A DNA stretch of 64,000 nt from Phyllostachys edulis (GCA_036346405.1 CM070566.1:47217452-47281451); one strand, 5' to 3'. Shown: positions 1 through 10,282, counted from the stretch's first letter. Numbers and translations: made by a program. The notes: generated from the letters alone by a model not told the origin.

Positions 1-255
1 CAACTCGCCCAACTCATACAACAGCAACAGCAGATCCTGGGCAGCATTGGTGAACTCAAGAACCAGTCCAATGAACACCATACCGCGATCGCTTGGCTAC
101 AAGATGTTCAACCGGCGGAAGTGGCTCGGACAGGAGCACAGACCGGCGGCCCTGTCCAACATACTGGGTTGCACTCTACTGCCCAGTACCAAGATTTTTC
201 AGAGGCACACCGGAGATTGCCAAGGTATCATGATGCAGCCCAACTAGTAATTTAG
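1..255 (+). pseudogene. gag amino-terminal fragment of element A (open at left edge)
   Basis: Frame 1 is open from base 1 to a stop at 253-255. It reads as a glutamine-rich coiled-coil stretch (QLAQLIQQQQQILGSIGELK) followed by a linker ending in AAQLVI. Such a coil before the capsid-like domain is usual in plant gypsy gag. The next expected residues (WYYQLERDEG type) appear only at about 1149, after an insertion, so the gag is split here. No retroviral-type nucleic acid binding motif is in this piece. Confidence 0.6.
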
Positions 256-1158
256 TTGGAACTTATATGATGGCCCGATCTTTCACGGTACAAACCAGTA
301 ATCTCAGTTGAGAACTCGGTCTCCCGTAAAACAACAAAGATCAATTGCTAATAACGCAATCCAGTCACGCTAATCTCTCTTCTCAGTTCGGTCAAGAACA
401 GCAGCACCAAATAATTAATGGACTTAGTTCAGATGCAATCAAACAATTAGGACGTTAATATTTAAATCCCAGCGTTACTTCCAACCGGCCAGCAGTGGTA
501 CAACTTGACACTTGATGTCAATTCCAGCAATTCCTCTCAACGCATGAACAGAAGACAGAGACAAACTCTCGTGTATGCGCCTCCAAATAGCAGCAACAGT
601 CAACTAGTAATAATAGATTGAACTCCTCTCTCACGGCTAGAATAGTAGCAGATTTCAATATTCAACTCAGCTTGTCATCTACAGCAGGGACACACCGAAT
701 CAGAAGTTAAAACAGGGGAAGATGACTCAACTTCAGCCAGACATAAATAGCAAGCACTAGTCTCCTGGATAGATCAATCCTGTAGCCGCAATTCTTCAAA
801 CCCGTATGCTTGATGTACACGAATTAGAAGTGTAGAATCCCTGGAATTCGTTCTGCACAGTTCCAAGCACTGATCTTGGGATCACGCAGCACAAAGAGAA
901 ACCCTAGGCGGCTCCTCAGGAAAACTCGAAGCAGATAATCAACTCGCCACCATGGCCTTCACGATTTCACGTGGAAAAAAAAAATAACCATCAACCTCAT
1001 CTCCCCTCACGGGCACAGCCCTTGGGGTTTTTATACTCAGGCAAACCAGGCCAAGGGCCGCACCTACATGGACACAGACTCGATCCAAACGTGGACTAGG
1101 ACTCAGACTCCTCAGATAAATAAATTATTTGGTCCAATACCACCTGACAGGGGTGGTC
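256..1158 (-). mobile_element. LTR-like insertion in inverse orientation inside element A gag
   Basis: This AT-rich, non-coding block separates two gag parts. Read on the minus strand it looks like an LTR. It has a TATA-like stretch (plus-strand 1028-1036, the complement of tataaaaacc). It also has a 3' portion with the 25-base string at 271-295 that recurs, inverted and identical, at 9518-9542 in another LTR end. GTTGG occurs at 255-259 and again at 1159-1163 and could be the 5-bp target duplication. The exact ends are uncertain because the inner boundary does not show a clean TG...CA pair. An alternative is a rearranged LTR fragment that arrived with a deletion of gag sequence. Confidence 0.45.
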
Positions 1159-1844
1159 CAATAGTGGTATTATCAGTTGGAGCGAGACGAAGGATTACTT
1201 TCATCATTTCATAGGCTCGTTTTGCTCACTTCGTCAACTTGCATTTTGGACTGCCGATACGAAGTAATCCCATTCCCATGGGCGAATTGTCGCAACTTCG
1301 TCGGACCGGCTCAGTGGAGGACTATCAGCAGAAATTCCTGGCTCTCTTATGCCGCACGGAGCCACTTTCACCACTCCAACAGGTTGGTTTGTTCACGGCA
1401 GGGTTGCAGAATCCATTACGCATCGATGTCGAATTACAAAATCCAACAAATCTACAAACCTCTATGAGTTTAGCCCGCGCATATGAACAACGCCTTCAAG
1501 AAGTTCCCCCGGAATCCAAACAACCATACAAGCCTTCGGCCCTAGCAAGGACTTCGCCCACAACTCCAATTCCAGCAGCGCCCCCCAGAACAAGCACTCA
1601 GCCTGTTGCAGCATCGGCAACAACCACGAATTTGCAAGGCACGTCAGTACAGACAGCTTTAGCAGCAGCAGCGTCGAGGTCACGATTCCAGCGATTAACT
1701 AGAGAAGAGATGGAAGATTGGCATGCCAAAGGACTATGCTTCAATTGTCCGAAAAAGTTTCACCGAAATCATAAATGTTCCATGAAGGGCATCTTTCTTC
1801 TGGAATTAGAAGATGAGGAGGATGATGAACCTAGCACAGAGATT
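1159..1844 (+). pseudogene. gag (capsid-like domain and zinc knuckle) of element A
   Basis: Retrotransposon gag reading rightward, mainly in the frame of 1239-1844. The sequence runs from LERDEG at 1161 through a frameshift to GELSQLRRTGSVEDYQQKF and ARAYEQRLQE, which is the conserved Retrotrans_gag core. After a proline/serine/alanine-rich linker comes a degenerate CCHC knuckle, LCFNCPKKFHRNHKC (about residues 166-180 of the local ORF). An acidic tail ends in STEI at 1844, where the solo LTR interrupts the codon series. Downstream of that LTR the reading resumes as SLHALTGIR. Confidence 0.75.
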
Positions 1845-2349
1845 TGTCATGTGGGGCCACGTCTACGGCCGGCGCCACAAGGCGCAGGAGCAGTCGGCCC
1901 TAGCAGCAGAGCAGCCGGCCCTAGAGGCTGCATAAGAGTCCAATGTATCGCTTTAGGCAATTGCAATTAGGAAGGTTTCAATTAGGGAAGTTTGTATTAG
2001 GAAGAGTAAGAGTTAGAGTCCTAGTCCAGAGAAGGGTTAACCTTCTATTTCATATAAGAGTTAGAGTCCTAGTCCAGGGAAGGATTAACCTTCTATTTCA
2101 GATTGTACTCCTATATAAGGAGCATGTGCAGTAATAGAAAAACCAGCAAAGGATTGGGAGTTACCCAATCCCCTACCCGTGCGCACTGTTCATCGCGTAC
2201 TGTTCATACGCGTTGTCCGTCCTCCCTGTTCGCTGTCAGTAGCTAGGGTTCCTCCTGGCCGCTGCCCACCACGGTGTCTCGACGCAATCCTCATCCTCCT
2301 AAATTGATTCTTCCCTTCCGCCTCCACTCCCAGCGCTCATCTCCTGACA
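1845..2349 (+). mobile_element. Solo LTR inserted in element A gag-pol
   Basis: A 505-bp block begins TGTCA and ends TGACA, the inverted ends expected of an LTR. It is flanked by GATT on both sides (1841-1844 and 2350-2353). Removing the block and one GATT restores the host reading (S T E I | S L H A L T G I R), which is strong evidence for a single insertion followed by LTR-LTR recombination. A TATA box (ctatataagg, 2111-2120) and a 48-bp tandem duplication (2008-2055, 2056-2103) lie inside. The duplication is 4 bp rather than the usual 5, probably through loss of one base. Confidence 0.85.
2008..2103. repeat. Two-copy 48-bp tandem repeat within solo LTR
   Basis: Two adjacent 48-bp units (2008-2055 and 2056-2103) differ at only a few bases. 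Each begins AAGAGTTAGAGTCC and contains TTAACCTTCTATTTCA. They lie directly upstream of the LTR TATA box, a position where enhancer-like repeats are often duplicated in LTRs. A regulatory role is inferred only from position. Confidence 0.8.
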
Positions 2350-4702
2350 GATTTCTCTACACGCGTTAACCGGCATACGTTTGGGACGCACTATGTAGCT
2401 CCGCATCCAATTACCCGGACATCAGCTTGTGGCCCTCGTGGATTCAGGATCCACACATACATTTGTTGCCGAGGAAACAGCAAAGCAACTCAGCATGGTT
2501 GTCTCACCCAAGCAAGGTCTTCAGGTAGCTGTGGCAAATGGTGATCGGGTGAACTGCGCAGGCCTTTGTAAAGTTGTACCTCTCAAATTCCACATAGATT
2601 GTTTCGCAATACCAATGGAGGGATTTGAAATAGTGCTGGGGGTTCAATGGTTAAGGACGCTGGGACCAATTGGACTGACTATCAGGTCACATGGCATGGG
2701 TTGGGAGCACAAGTGAGCCAACCGTTTGTGCACAGCATGGCGTCCAAGGACCTCCTGAGTGATCTGCTTCAGGAATTCAGCGATATTTTTGAACCTCCCC
2801 ACAGCCTTCCACCGGTGAGGCGCCAAGATCATCGCATCAACTTACTACTTGCCACGGCACCAATCGCAGTGCGCCCATATCGGTATTCGCACTTGTTGAA
2901 AGATGAGATTGGGCGGCAATGTGACGAGATGTTCGCACACGGTATTATAAGAAAAAGTACCTCAACATTTTCTTCACCGGTGTTACTTGTCAAAAAAACA
3001 CGATGATTCATGGCAGTTTTGCGTGGATTATCGAGCCCTTAATGACAAGACTATCAAAGACAAATTCCCAATACCAGTTGTGGACGAGCTTCTCGATGAA
3101 TTAGATGGGGCTACCTCTCAATGAATTAGATGGGGCTACCTTTTTCACCAAGCTTGATCTCCGTAGTGGTTATCATCAAGTGCGCATGCATGAAGCAGAC
3201 ATTGAGAAGACAGCCTTCCGGACGCACCACAACCACTTTGAGTTCTTGGTTATGCCCTTTGGGCTAACCAACACACCCTCTACTTTCCAGGCTCTCATGA
3301 ATGAGGTGTTACAAGCATTTCTTCGCCGCTTTGTGGTTGTTTTCTTTGACGATGTCTTGATTTACAGTTCGTCATGGGCGGAGCACCTTGAGCATGTGCG
3401 AGTAGTGTTCCAAATATTAAGGGATCAAAAGTTAGCACTTAAACAATCCAAGTGCTGCTTTGGTGAGAAACCTGTCGCCTATTTAGGCCATATCATCTCT
3501 GGACAGGGTGTTTCTATGGACCCTAGCAAGGTAGTAGCCGTGCAACAAAGGCCAACTCCGAAGTCAGTGCAGGCATTGTGGGGATTCTTGGGACTAACAG
3601 GGTACTATCGGAAATTCATTCAAGATTATGGCTTGGTGGCAGCCCCTTTGACTAAGTTACTTAAGAAAGAGGCATTCCGATGGTCCATAGATGCCGCAGA
3701 AGCCTTTCAAAAACTCAAAACAGCACTGACATCAGCACCGATTTTGCAATTACCTCATTTCTCCAAACGCTTTCTAGTCGATTGCGATGCATTAGGTAGC
3801 GGCATGGGTGCGGTACTTCACCAAGGGGATCGTCCGATTGCCTTCTTCAGTCGGCCCATCGCGCCACATCACGCAAAATTGGCAGCGTACGAGAGGGAGC
3901 TCATTGGCTTAGTCAAAGCCGTTCATCATTGGTGACTGTATCTCTGGGGGTGAACTTTTACTATTCGTACAAACCATTATAGCTTGAAGTTTCTTCTGGA
4001 CTAGCGCCTTTCCACCATACCACAACACCATTGGGTCAGCAAGCTCTTTGGATATGATTTTACTATGGAATTCTGGCTTGGTAAATTGAACTCAGTTGCC
4101 GATGCCCTCTCTTGCCGTGAGGAGGAATTAGAACTCCACGCTCTGTCAGCACCACACTTTTCTCTTTTCGACAGCTTACGACAGGAGGTCGCCACAAACA
4201 CATAGCTACTTGCATTGCGTGACAAGGTGGCGGAGGGTTCAACAGGCTTTGCCTGGACATGTGTGGACGACCTGTTGCTTCATAACAGGCGAATTTTTGT
4301 GCACGATACTTCGGCTTGGTGGCCGCATATACTATCAAAGGGGCACAACTTGAGCCATGAGGGGGTGCAGAAAACACTTCATCGTATCTGAGCCACATTT
4401 TATCACCCCTCCTTGAACTGAAAGGTGCGTGATTTCATAGGTGATTGTGCGGTCTGTCAGAAAAACAAAACCGGACATCTCCATCCTGCCGGATTATTGC
4501 AACCCCTCGAGGTTCCTACTTCGGTATGGGCGGATATTTCCATGGATTTTATCGAAGGATTGCCAAAGGTCGGTGGAAAATCAGTTATTTTATCGGTGGT
4601 CGATCGTTTCTCTAAATATACACACTTTGTTACTTTGGGACATCCCTATACAACAAGTTTTGTGGCTCGTGCATTCTTCACCGACATAGTGCATCTCCAT
4701 GG
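2350..4702 (+). pseudogene. pol of element A: protease, reverse transcriptase, RNase H, partial integrase
   Basis: Gypsy-type pol polyprotein, inactive. Retropepsin carries the intact active-site motif VDSGSTHTF (about 2438-2464). A TAG sits just upstream at 2395-2397. Reverse transcriptase runs from about 2830 with SSPVLLVKK, a frameshift at a run of A (2992-3000), FCVDYRALN, then the catalytic FFDDVLIYSS at 3340-3369. RNase H starts DCDALGSGMGAVLH (about 3780) and decays after 3935. Integrase shows the H2C2 zinc finger (CAVCQKN at about 4448) and the first catalytic Asp (ISMDFIEGLP, about 4538). It is cut at 4703 before the second Asp. A 25-bp tandem duplication at 3096-3145 breaks the frame and is absent from the sister copy. 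Confidence 0.88.
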
Positions 4703-5508
4703 TGATGAGGACATCAACCCGCCGGATACGACCGCTACTCCATGTGCCAAGTTCATGCTGGATAAGTTTTGGAATCTAGTTCGTTCTCCAGAATCAGCGT
4801 GACAGCACCAACTTAAAACAGACATAACTTTCACATACGGAGTCCGTTGGAGGTCTACGAGTACTTGATGGAAAGCTTATTTCGGCCTCTTTCCAACGGA
4901 TCTAGCCTCACCTCCGAATTCCTTCTGTACTGATCGCAATCATCAAAAGAAGGCGTCATATCACCTGTTTGGGCCAATCTAGGGGTTTGTAATCGTACTG
5001 AACTTGGCCCATCTGCCGGCGGCCCACCTGGGGGATGGTTACTGTTTATGTGAACAGTACCCCATGAGTTTAGTCCCACCCCGCTAGTTCTTTAGTTTTG
5101 TGGCTCCTCGTTCCCTATTTAAGGAGGCCGCACCCCCCTCCAGTTTTCTTGGATTTTGTTTAGTTAAAAGTTAGCATTGTTGTAACTTCGTGTATTGGCT
5201 TGTGTCGACTAGACCAACCATAATACTGCTTTCAAAATCCCAATTCAATATTTAAATCTTTATTTGCAATTTTAGATTGCTTTATCTTGTTCTTGCGTGC
5301 TTCTTTGGTGTATGCAGGAATCGACCTTCGTAGTCAGGACAACCGGGTATTCGTGCACGATTGATAATGACTTGTCAATCAGTTCAGCGATTGCGTGGTT
5401 TCGAGCCTTGCGTGTTCGTACCCAGGATCGTCAGAGTTGAGTGACGCCTACCGGACTTATCGTTCTCATCGAAAGATCAGGCCAACAATCGAACCTTAGG
5501 GTTCATCA
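4703..5508 (+). repeat. 5' LTR of element B
   Basis: An 806-bp block with inverted hexamer ends TGATGA...TCATCA, starting in the middle of element A's integrase (after HLHG). A tRNA-Met primer binding site follows two bases after its end. A TATA-like ctatttaagg (5116-5125) lies mid-way, with a polypyrimidine-rich leader after it. The 3' portion carries GAAAGATCAGGCC, a motif that recurs near the 3' ends of other LTRs in the window. No second copy of this LTR is seen, so element B is either truncated on its right or extends into rearranged sequence. Confidence 0.8.
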
Positions 5509-5510
5509 GG

Positions 5511-5522
5511 TGGTATCAGAGC
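5511..5522 (+). other. Primer binding site (tRNA-iMet) of element B
   Basis: TGGTATCAGAGC lies two bases after the LTR end. It is complementary to the 3' end of plant initiator methionine tRNA and is the standard minus-strand priming site of many plant LTR retrotransposons. Confidence 0.9.
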
Positions 5523-6882
5523 TAATGTTCATCGGTGAGAATTTTTTTCTCTTACGGTCCATATAGCCAAAAATCAAAAAAATTAGGTTTAGTTCATCGT
5601 CCAAGCCAATTTGTGCCTTTGCAATATGTTCTTTTTAGTTTGCTTTGTTGAATTGCCGTTGCATCGTCGAGTCTTGGTGCTGGTTTTCCTGTCTAGATTG
5701 GTCTAGTTTAGATTTTTCTTGCAAATCGACTAGGGGGCACTGTCGTAAAGGCATTAGGGTTCTACCGGCCGCAAGCAATCAAACCATCAAGGTCTATGCA
5801 TCAACCGAAGGCAGCAGGCATTCATACACACAAAAAACAGCAACAAGGAGCCAACAGATCGAATCGGTGCCGCCACCGTCGCGCCTTTCGATGTCGGCCG
5901 CCGCCGCCGTGCTGCCAGGGCACCGCCGCCTCTGCCATCTTCCCCGGTCACGCCTCCACCGGCCTGTGCCCGCCTCGCCATCCGACGCCGCCACTCGGTG
6001 TTGCGCCACCGCCGACTCCATCGGCCGCGAGACTTGCCGTCGCCGCCGCCGCCATCCGACGCCGCCACTGGGCGCCATCGCCACCACTCGGGGTGTTGCC
6101 GCCGCCGCCATCTCCACCGACGTCGGGCGCGGCGCCTCCGCCATCTTCCCGTCACGCATTCACCGAACATGCGGCCGCGCCTCGCGGCGCCGTCATCCGC
6201 CGCGTCCGCCGCCTTGGACCGCCGCTTTGAACTACCGTACCGAGCCGCCACGCTGCCTTCGTCCACCACCTCCGGACTTGGCCGCGCCCTGCAGCACCTT
6301 GAAGGCTGCATGTCACACACCGCCGCCCGCCTTCTTTGCCGCCGTCGCCACAACCTCAGGGAGCCGAGCTGCCGCCACTCTCCCGTGGAGAAGCCTCCTG
6401 TGGTTTTTCTTTGAAGGTTAAGTAGCTTGTGCGGCATAAAACAAAAGAGAGAGAGAGAACAAAAAAAAAGGAAAGAGAAAAAAAAGAGGAGAAAAAAAAA
6501 TTCAGAGCTGTCAATTTTCTTGACTTAGTTCCTTATTCAGTTTGGGCCTTCCGTTGTTACTACTAGTCATTCTTGCGAGTTGCTCTAGCTAGGCTTGGTT
6601 TAGACTAGGACCAGCACTTGTGACTAGTACTTTGAACTGCTATTCAACTTTGCATACTGATTTGAATAATTGCTACTCCCTTGCTACATACTAGCCTTCC
6701 GAGCTACACTTCCTACTTACTCAGCAGGTGCTGTTCCTCGCAATCGTTGGGCTAATCGCAAGTGAGAGTATCACGAACCAGCCACCGGTTGTACCACTTC
6801 CTTGCTGCATTGGTAAGAACTTGTAAGAACTGGGTATAAGCTTGAGTGTAAGTGACTTGGTTGAGCCTCCAGAACCTAGTAG
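5523..6882 (+). other. Untranslated leader of element B
   Basis: About 1.4 kb between the primer site and gag. The part at 5870-6400 is extremely rich in CCG/CGC triplets, so several long ORFs occur on both strands. Their proline/arginine-only composition and overlap in all frames argue they are not genes. A purine-rich run (6440-6500) follows, built of gaga and poly-A. No conserved domain is visible. Confidence 0.6.
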
Positions 6883-7600
6883 TTGATAGGGATATATACT
6901 TGTGATTTGTTTTCTTATTTTCTACTAACTATGGTAGGTTCACGGAATGATTGCAAGATGTATTCACCTCTTCTTCGAACCGTTGGACGGGAGTGCAAGA
7001 TAGTGAACAAGGAAGATGCATGCTTGAGACAAGCTTTTTCACCACGGGAGGTATATGATCGTGATAGTATGTCTCATAAAATTAAATTCACTGTACCTCC
7101 TTTTGCTGGGAATTATGATCCTGATGCTTATCTCACATGGGAATTAGTTGTACAACAATTATTTGCATGCCATGAATTTCCTTATCATCTAAAAGTTAGG
7201 GCTGTTACCTATGCGTTTTATGATTTTGCATCTATTTGGTGAAGTGAATACTGTCGTACTCATCAGCACATACCTAGAACTTGGGATGCTATGAAGATAG
7301 CTATGAGAGCTAGATTTGTGCCTTCATATTATTCTCGTGATTGCTGAATAAATTACAACGTTTACGCCAAGGTAGTAACACTATAGAAGAGTACTATCAA
7401 GAATTGCAAACTGCCTGGTCTCGTTGTGGCTTAGAAGAAACTGAAGATGCTAAAATGACTATTTTTTTTTGGAGGATTAAACGGTTACATTCAGGATAAA
7501 CTTGTTTATAAACCTTCAACTGTCACCCGCTTGTTTCGTCTTGCTTGCAATATTGAAAAGGAAGTATAGGGACGACAATCCAAGACTAGTTGTGCACTTT
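6883..7600 (+). pseudogene. gag of element B (capsid-like domain, broken)
   Basis: Plant gypsy-type gag. The conserved core is seen as KIKFTVPPFAGNYDPDAYL (about 7077-7133), then LTWELVVQQLFACHEFP and the start of FASIWW, where a stop occurs at 7240-7242. Downstream the same protein continues in other frames (EYCRTHQHIPRTWDAMK at about 7246, SKTSCALSLT at about 7580) through at least two frameshifts. The run of T at 7462-7471 is one likely slippage site. It lies 1.4 kb after the primer site, as expected for a gag. No CCHC knuckle was found. Confidence 0.7.
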
Positions 7601-7602
7601 CA

Positions 7603-8496
7603 TTGACCGTCACCACACCTTCACCTGTACAAGAAACAAACAAGTGCATGGTACACACTTTCGCATCAAGATCATCTTCGGTTGCTTTTTCTACTGCTGC
7701 ATCTACCGTGATTGCCGCCCCTGCTGCTGTGAGCGACACTCTGTCTCACTGCCTGGCGTCATCGGCTCGCTCATTGGCAATTGAGCTAGAGCAAGAAGAA
7801 GAAGGGAAAGCTTGTGACTACTCGCCGTCTCCAGTACCAACATCATCTGAGTCGAGCCTACAAGGTAATACCAAAGGTACTGATTTGAACAATCAACTTG
7901 AGAACAATACCCATGATTTCATTCCTAGTATCATTGAACAAAGGGAACCTAGTGCTAAGAAAGCAGATATTAATTTCCTAGCTACAAAATCTGATCTTAT
8001 TAAGAATTTGCATGAAACCTGTGATACTTCGACTGATTTGCCTGCTGATTTGAGTGCACCATGTGATAAACTTGTTCATTTACCTGTTGACTTGAGTGCA
8101 CCATGTGATGAAATAATTGAGTATATACCTGCTGTAGTGCAATCTTGTGATTTTCCTTATGTTGACTTGAACGAACCATGTGCTGATCTTAAATCTCATA
8201 ATTTTGCACATGTCAAATTAATTACACATAAGGAAGTACTTGATAGAATATCCCCTGCTGATACTTTGTACTATATCATGCTTAATGAGCCCGTTAGTTT
8301 GGAATGTGCTATGGAGAAAGTTTCTGAACTTTCATCTCTAAATTATCTTTCTAGCACCTCCACCTACTATTTTAAATTAATTGGAGATTATGGTATAGAC
8401 AATCGATTTCTGGTTTATCGAATATGCATAACTTGTGCTCACATGGATGAATTGAAACCAGGTGCAAGCCGAGCCAGAAGGAAGCGAGGTCTATGA
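7603..8496 (+). CDS. Uncharacterised gag-proximal ORF, 297 residues
   Basis: A long open frame follows the broken gag in the same direction. It is acidic and serine/threonine-rich, with no membrane segment and no recognised domain. Four imperfect repeats of a cysteine motif are visible: DLSAPCDKLVHL, DLSAPCDEIIEY, SCDFPYVDLNEPCADL and related copies (about residues 145-200). I recall similar Cys-Asp repeat ORFs downstream of gag in non-autonomous grass retroelements, but no function is known to me. The first Met may not be the true start, since upstream sequence is also gag-derived. It ends RRKRGL at the beginning of a minisatellite, into which the reading frame may once have continued. Confidence 0.5.
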   Translation: MTVTTPSPVQETNKCMVHTFASRSSSVAFSTAASTVIAAPAAVSDTLSHCLASSARSLAIELEQEEEGKACDYSPSPVPTSSESSLQGNTKGTDLNNQLENNTHDFIPSIIEQREPSAKKADINFLATKSDLIKNLHETCDTSTDLPADLSAPCDKLVHLPVDLSAPCDEIIEYIPAVVQSCDFPYVDLNEPCADLKSHNFAHVKLITHKEVLDRISPADTLYYIMLNEPVSLECAMEKVSELSSLNYLSSTSTYYFKLIGDYGIDNRFLVYRICITCAHMDELKPGASRARRKRGL

Positions 8497-8935
8497 CCAG
8501 TTTCCTAAGGTCTACGACCACTTCTACAGGATCCACGACCACTTCAACAAGGTCTATGACTAGATCCACAGGGTCCACGACCACTTCAAGAAGGGGTACG
8601 ACCAGTTTTATGAGTGCTACGACCAGTTGGCTCAGACTTACGACAAGTACTCGTTGAAAAGAGTACTCGTCGGGAATAGTACTCGTTTGGAATAGTACCC
8701 GGTGGGAGGAGCACTCGTCGTGAACAGTATTTGAAGGGAACAATACTCGGTGGGAGGAATACTCGGCGGAAACAGTACTCGGCAAGCACAGTACTCGGTG
8801 GGAACACTCTATGACCAGGTCTTCAATCAGGTCTTAGATCAAATTTACAGCTAGGTCTTCGACTACGACCAGATCTACGACCAGGTCTACTACCAGGAGA
8901 TCGACCAGGTCTATGACTAGGTCCACGACCAGTTG
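8490..8935. repeat. Degenerate minisatellite of TCTACGACCA-type units
   Basis: About 445 bp of short degenerate repeats. Two unit types alternate: a 10-21 bp unit around GTCTACGACCA (8490-8650 and 8812-8935), and a 20-22 bp unit around agtactcg(g/t)tgggaa (8645-8810). On the minus strand the second type gives repetitive ORFs. It sits at the end of the 7603-8496 ORF and before an LTR-like block, so it probably belongs to the same retroelement. Confidence 0.75.
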
Positions 8936-8940
8936 ATCTG

Positions 8941-9581
8941 ACTTAAATGAATTCTTGGGCTGAGATGTTTCGGTTATAGATAAGTTATAGTATATATCTT
9001 TTAGATGGAGTCGGTTGTAATCTTTCCATAACTGTATTAGGAAAGAATCTTTGTATGATACGTGAGTTAGAGATAGAATCAGTATTAGGTCGTATGAGAG
9101 TTGGCCGCACTCGTAGGTGCCAATATAAGGCCAGGGCATCACCCATTGTAAAAAAGGAGGAATTTTCGAAGAAGAAATACAGAAAAGTCACGACGTCTTT
9201 GTGGCGCAATATCTTGCGTGTTTGTTGAGATTTTCCCATCTAGGGTTTGTTGAGGTCGGAGCAAGGCAAGAACACATCGTTCTTGAGATTGTCCATTGAA
9301 TCGACACGATTCAACTTGTCTAATTCGTGATCTTTGCTGCTCACAGTTAGAGAGGCTTCGAGTTCATGCTTCTAATCTTCCTTGTGATTGATTAGTGCAT
9401 GAATCTCTGGATATCCATCTACACTGCGACGTGGTCGAAGGAGCTGCTGCTATCTTCATCACCACAAGGTTCAAGGAGGGGTTAACCCTAGCCGCCATAA
9501 GAAAGGACAACTCCGTTGTTTGTACCGTGAAAGATCGGGCCACCCTTGCGCATCAGCTAGTTTACTAGTTGATCCGTATCA
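8941..9581 (+). repeat. LTR-like sequence following element B
   Basis: Non-coding block with LTR features. It has a TATA-like caatataagg near 9121-9130. Its 3' end carries TTTGTACCGTGAAAGATCGGGCCA, the conserved pre-terminal motif of several grass LTRs, followed by CTAGTTGATCCGTATCA|TGG, which resembles an LTR end plus the first bases of a primer site. It does not match the LTR at 4703-5508, so it is not that element's partner LTR. The left boundary is a guess. The string at 9518-9542 is identical, inverted, to 271-295. Confidence 0.5.
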
Positions 9582-10282
9582 TGGTCCGCGAAATGCAAAG
9601 GAAGTATGCGGCCCAGGAGGAACAAAGGGAGCGTGCCAGGAGGCCACTTCCCCGTAATGACGTCGCCCCCTGTAGCAGCAACCCCTACCACAACATCCCA
9701 ACCGAGCATTCGCCGCAACACCCACCCGAGGGAGAGACGTCGCCCCTCTATTGGTGTAGGGACAGATGCAAGTTCTTTAAGTCCAAGCACCGGCTAAGCC
9801 TGGGCATGCGTTACTGGGGTTGTGCAAACTACTCCAACGACTATCTCGACCGTCGTTGGGACACGAGACGCTATCAGCAGCCGGTAAGGGCAGGTAGCAA
9901 TATGTTCCCTTACCATTTCTCTTTCAAAGTCCGCACTAACAACCTCTCCCGTCTACCCGTAGTCGCTAGATCCGCTATGTGGCTATCGCAAGTGGATCAA
10001 CCTAGAGATCCACCTACACGACCAGTGAACTCTCGACTACGAGGAGTGAGATGCCAACAGGAACCGCGAGAGGAGGGAGGAGAAGCGCGCACCGAAGAGC
10101 ACAACCAGCATATTTGGCGGGAGACGCAGGCCCATCTAGAGGTGTGCATGCGCAGGGAGCGCGAAGCTCGCGAGAGGGAGTGCGAGAAAAAAAGGGAATT
10201 GGTGGCCAAGGCCAAGGCGGCCAGCGAGGAGTACAACACCGAGCTCGCAAGGAAGGGCAAATGGCCCCGGTCCATGCAGTAG
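9569..10282 (+). pseudogene. GRF-type zinc-finger-like ORF with probable 79-bp intron
   Basis: Open frame of 237 residues. It contains YWCRDRCKFF and, 20 residues after the second Cys, YWGCANY, which resembles the short GRF-type zinc fingers common in uncharacterised grass genes. A GT...AG intron fits at 9884-9962 (ccg|GTAAGG ... CCCGTAG|tcg). Splicing gives LCGYRKWI, the kind of segment that follows the finger in that family, but a TGA comes soon after (10026-10028). The carboxyl end (about 10085-10282) is a charged coiled coil rich in RE/EK. Whether it is a live gene, a captured fragment or a pseudogene is open. Confidence 0.4.

Larger units (their letters stand above)
1..4702 (+). mobile_element. 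Ty3/gypsy element A, 5'-truncated by window edge, multiply interrupted
   Basis: Remnant of a chromodomain-type Ty3/gypsy retrotransposon reading rightward. Order seen: gag amino terminus (1-255), gag body (about 1159-1844), retropepsin (2350-2716), reverse transcriptase (2760-3720), RNase H (about 3720-4130) and integrase (about 4130-4702). Its 5' LTR lies outside the window. The coding sequence is broken by an inverted LTR-like insert, a solo LTR and, at 4703, another LTR element that removes everything after the first part of the integrase. A second copy of the same family at 26527-29366 shows what the missing end looks like (rest of integrase and chromodomain). Multiple frameshifts and stops make it non-functional. 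Confidence 0.9.

Noticed and set aside
1..4702. Endogenous plant pararetrovirus
   Set aside because: Gene order is gag, protease, RT, RNase H, integrase with a chromodomain in the sister copy; no movement protein or coat motif. It is a Ty3/gypsy retrotransposon.
5645..6437. Long overlapping ORFs on both strands rich in Pro/Arg/Ala
   Set aside because: They arise from CCG-repeat composition, overlap in at least four frames, lack domains, and lie in the untranslated leader of element B.
4703..9581. Treating element B as one complete retrotransposon with LTRs at 4703-5508 and 8941-9581
   Set aside because: The two LTR-like blocks are not similar over their length, so they cannot be the paired LTRs of one insertion.
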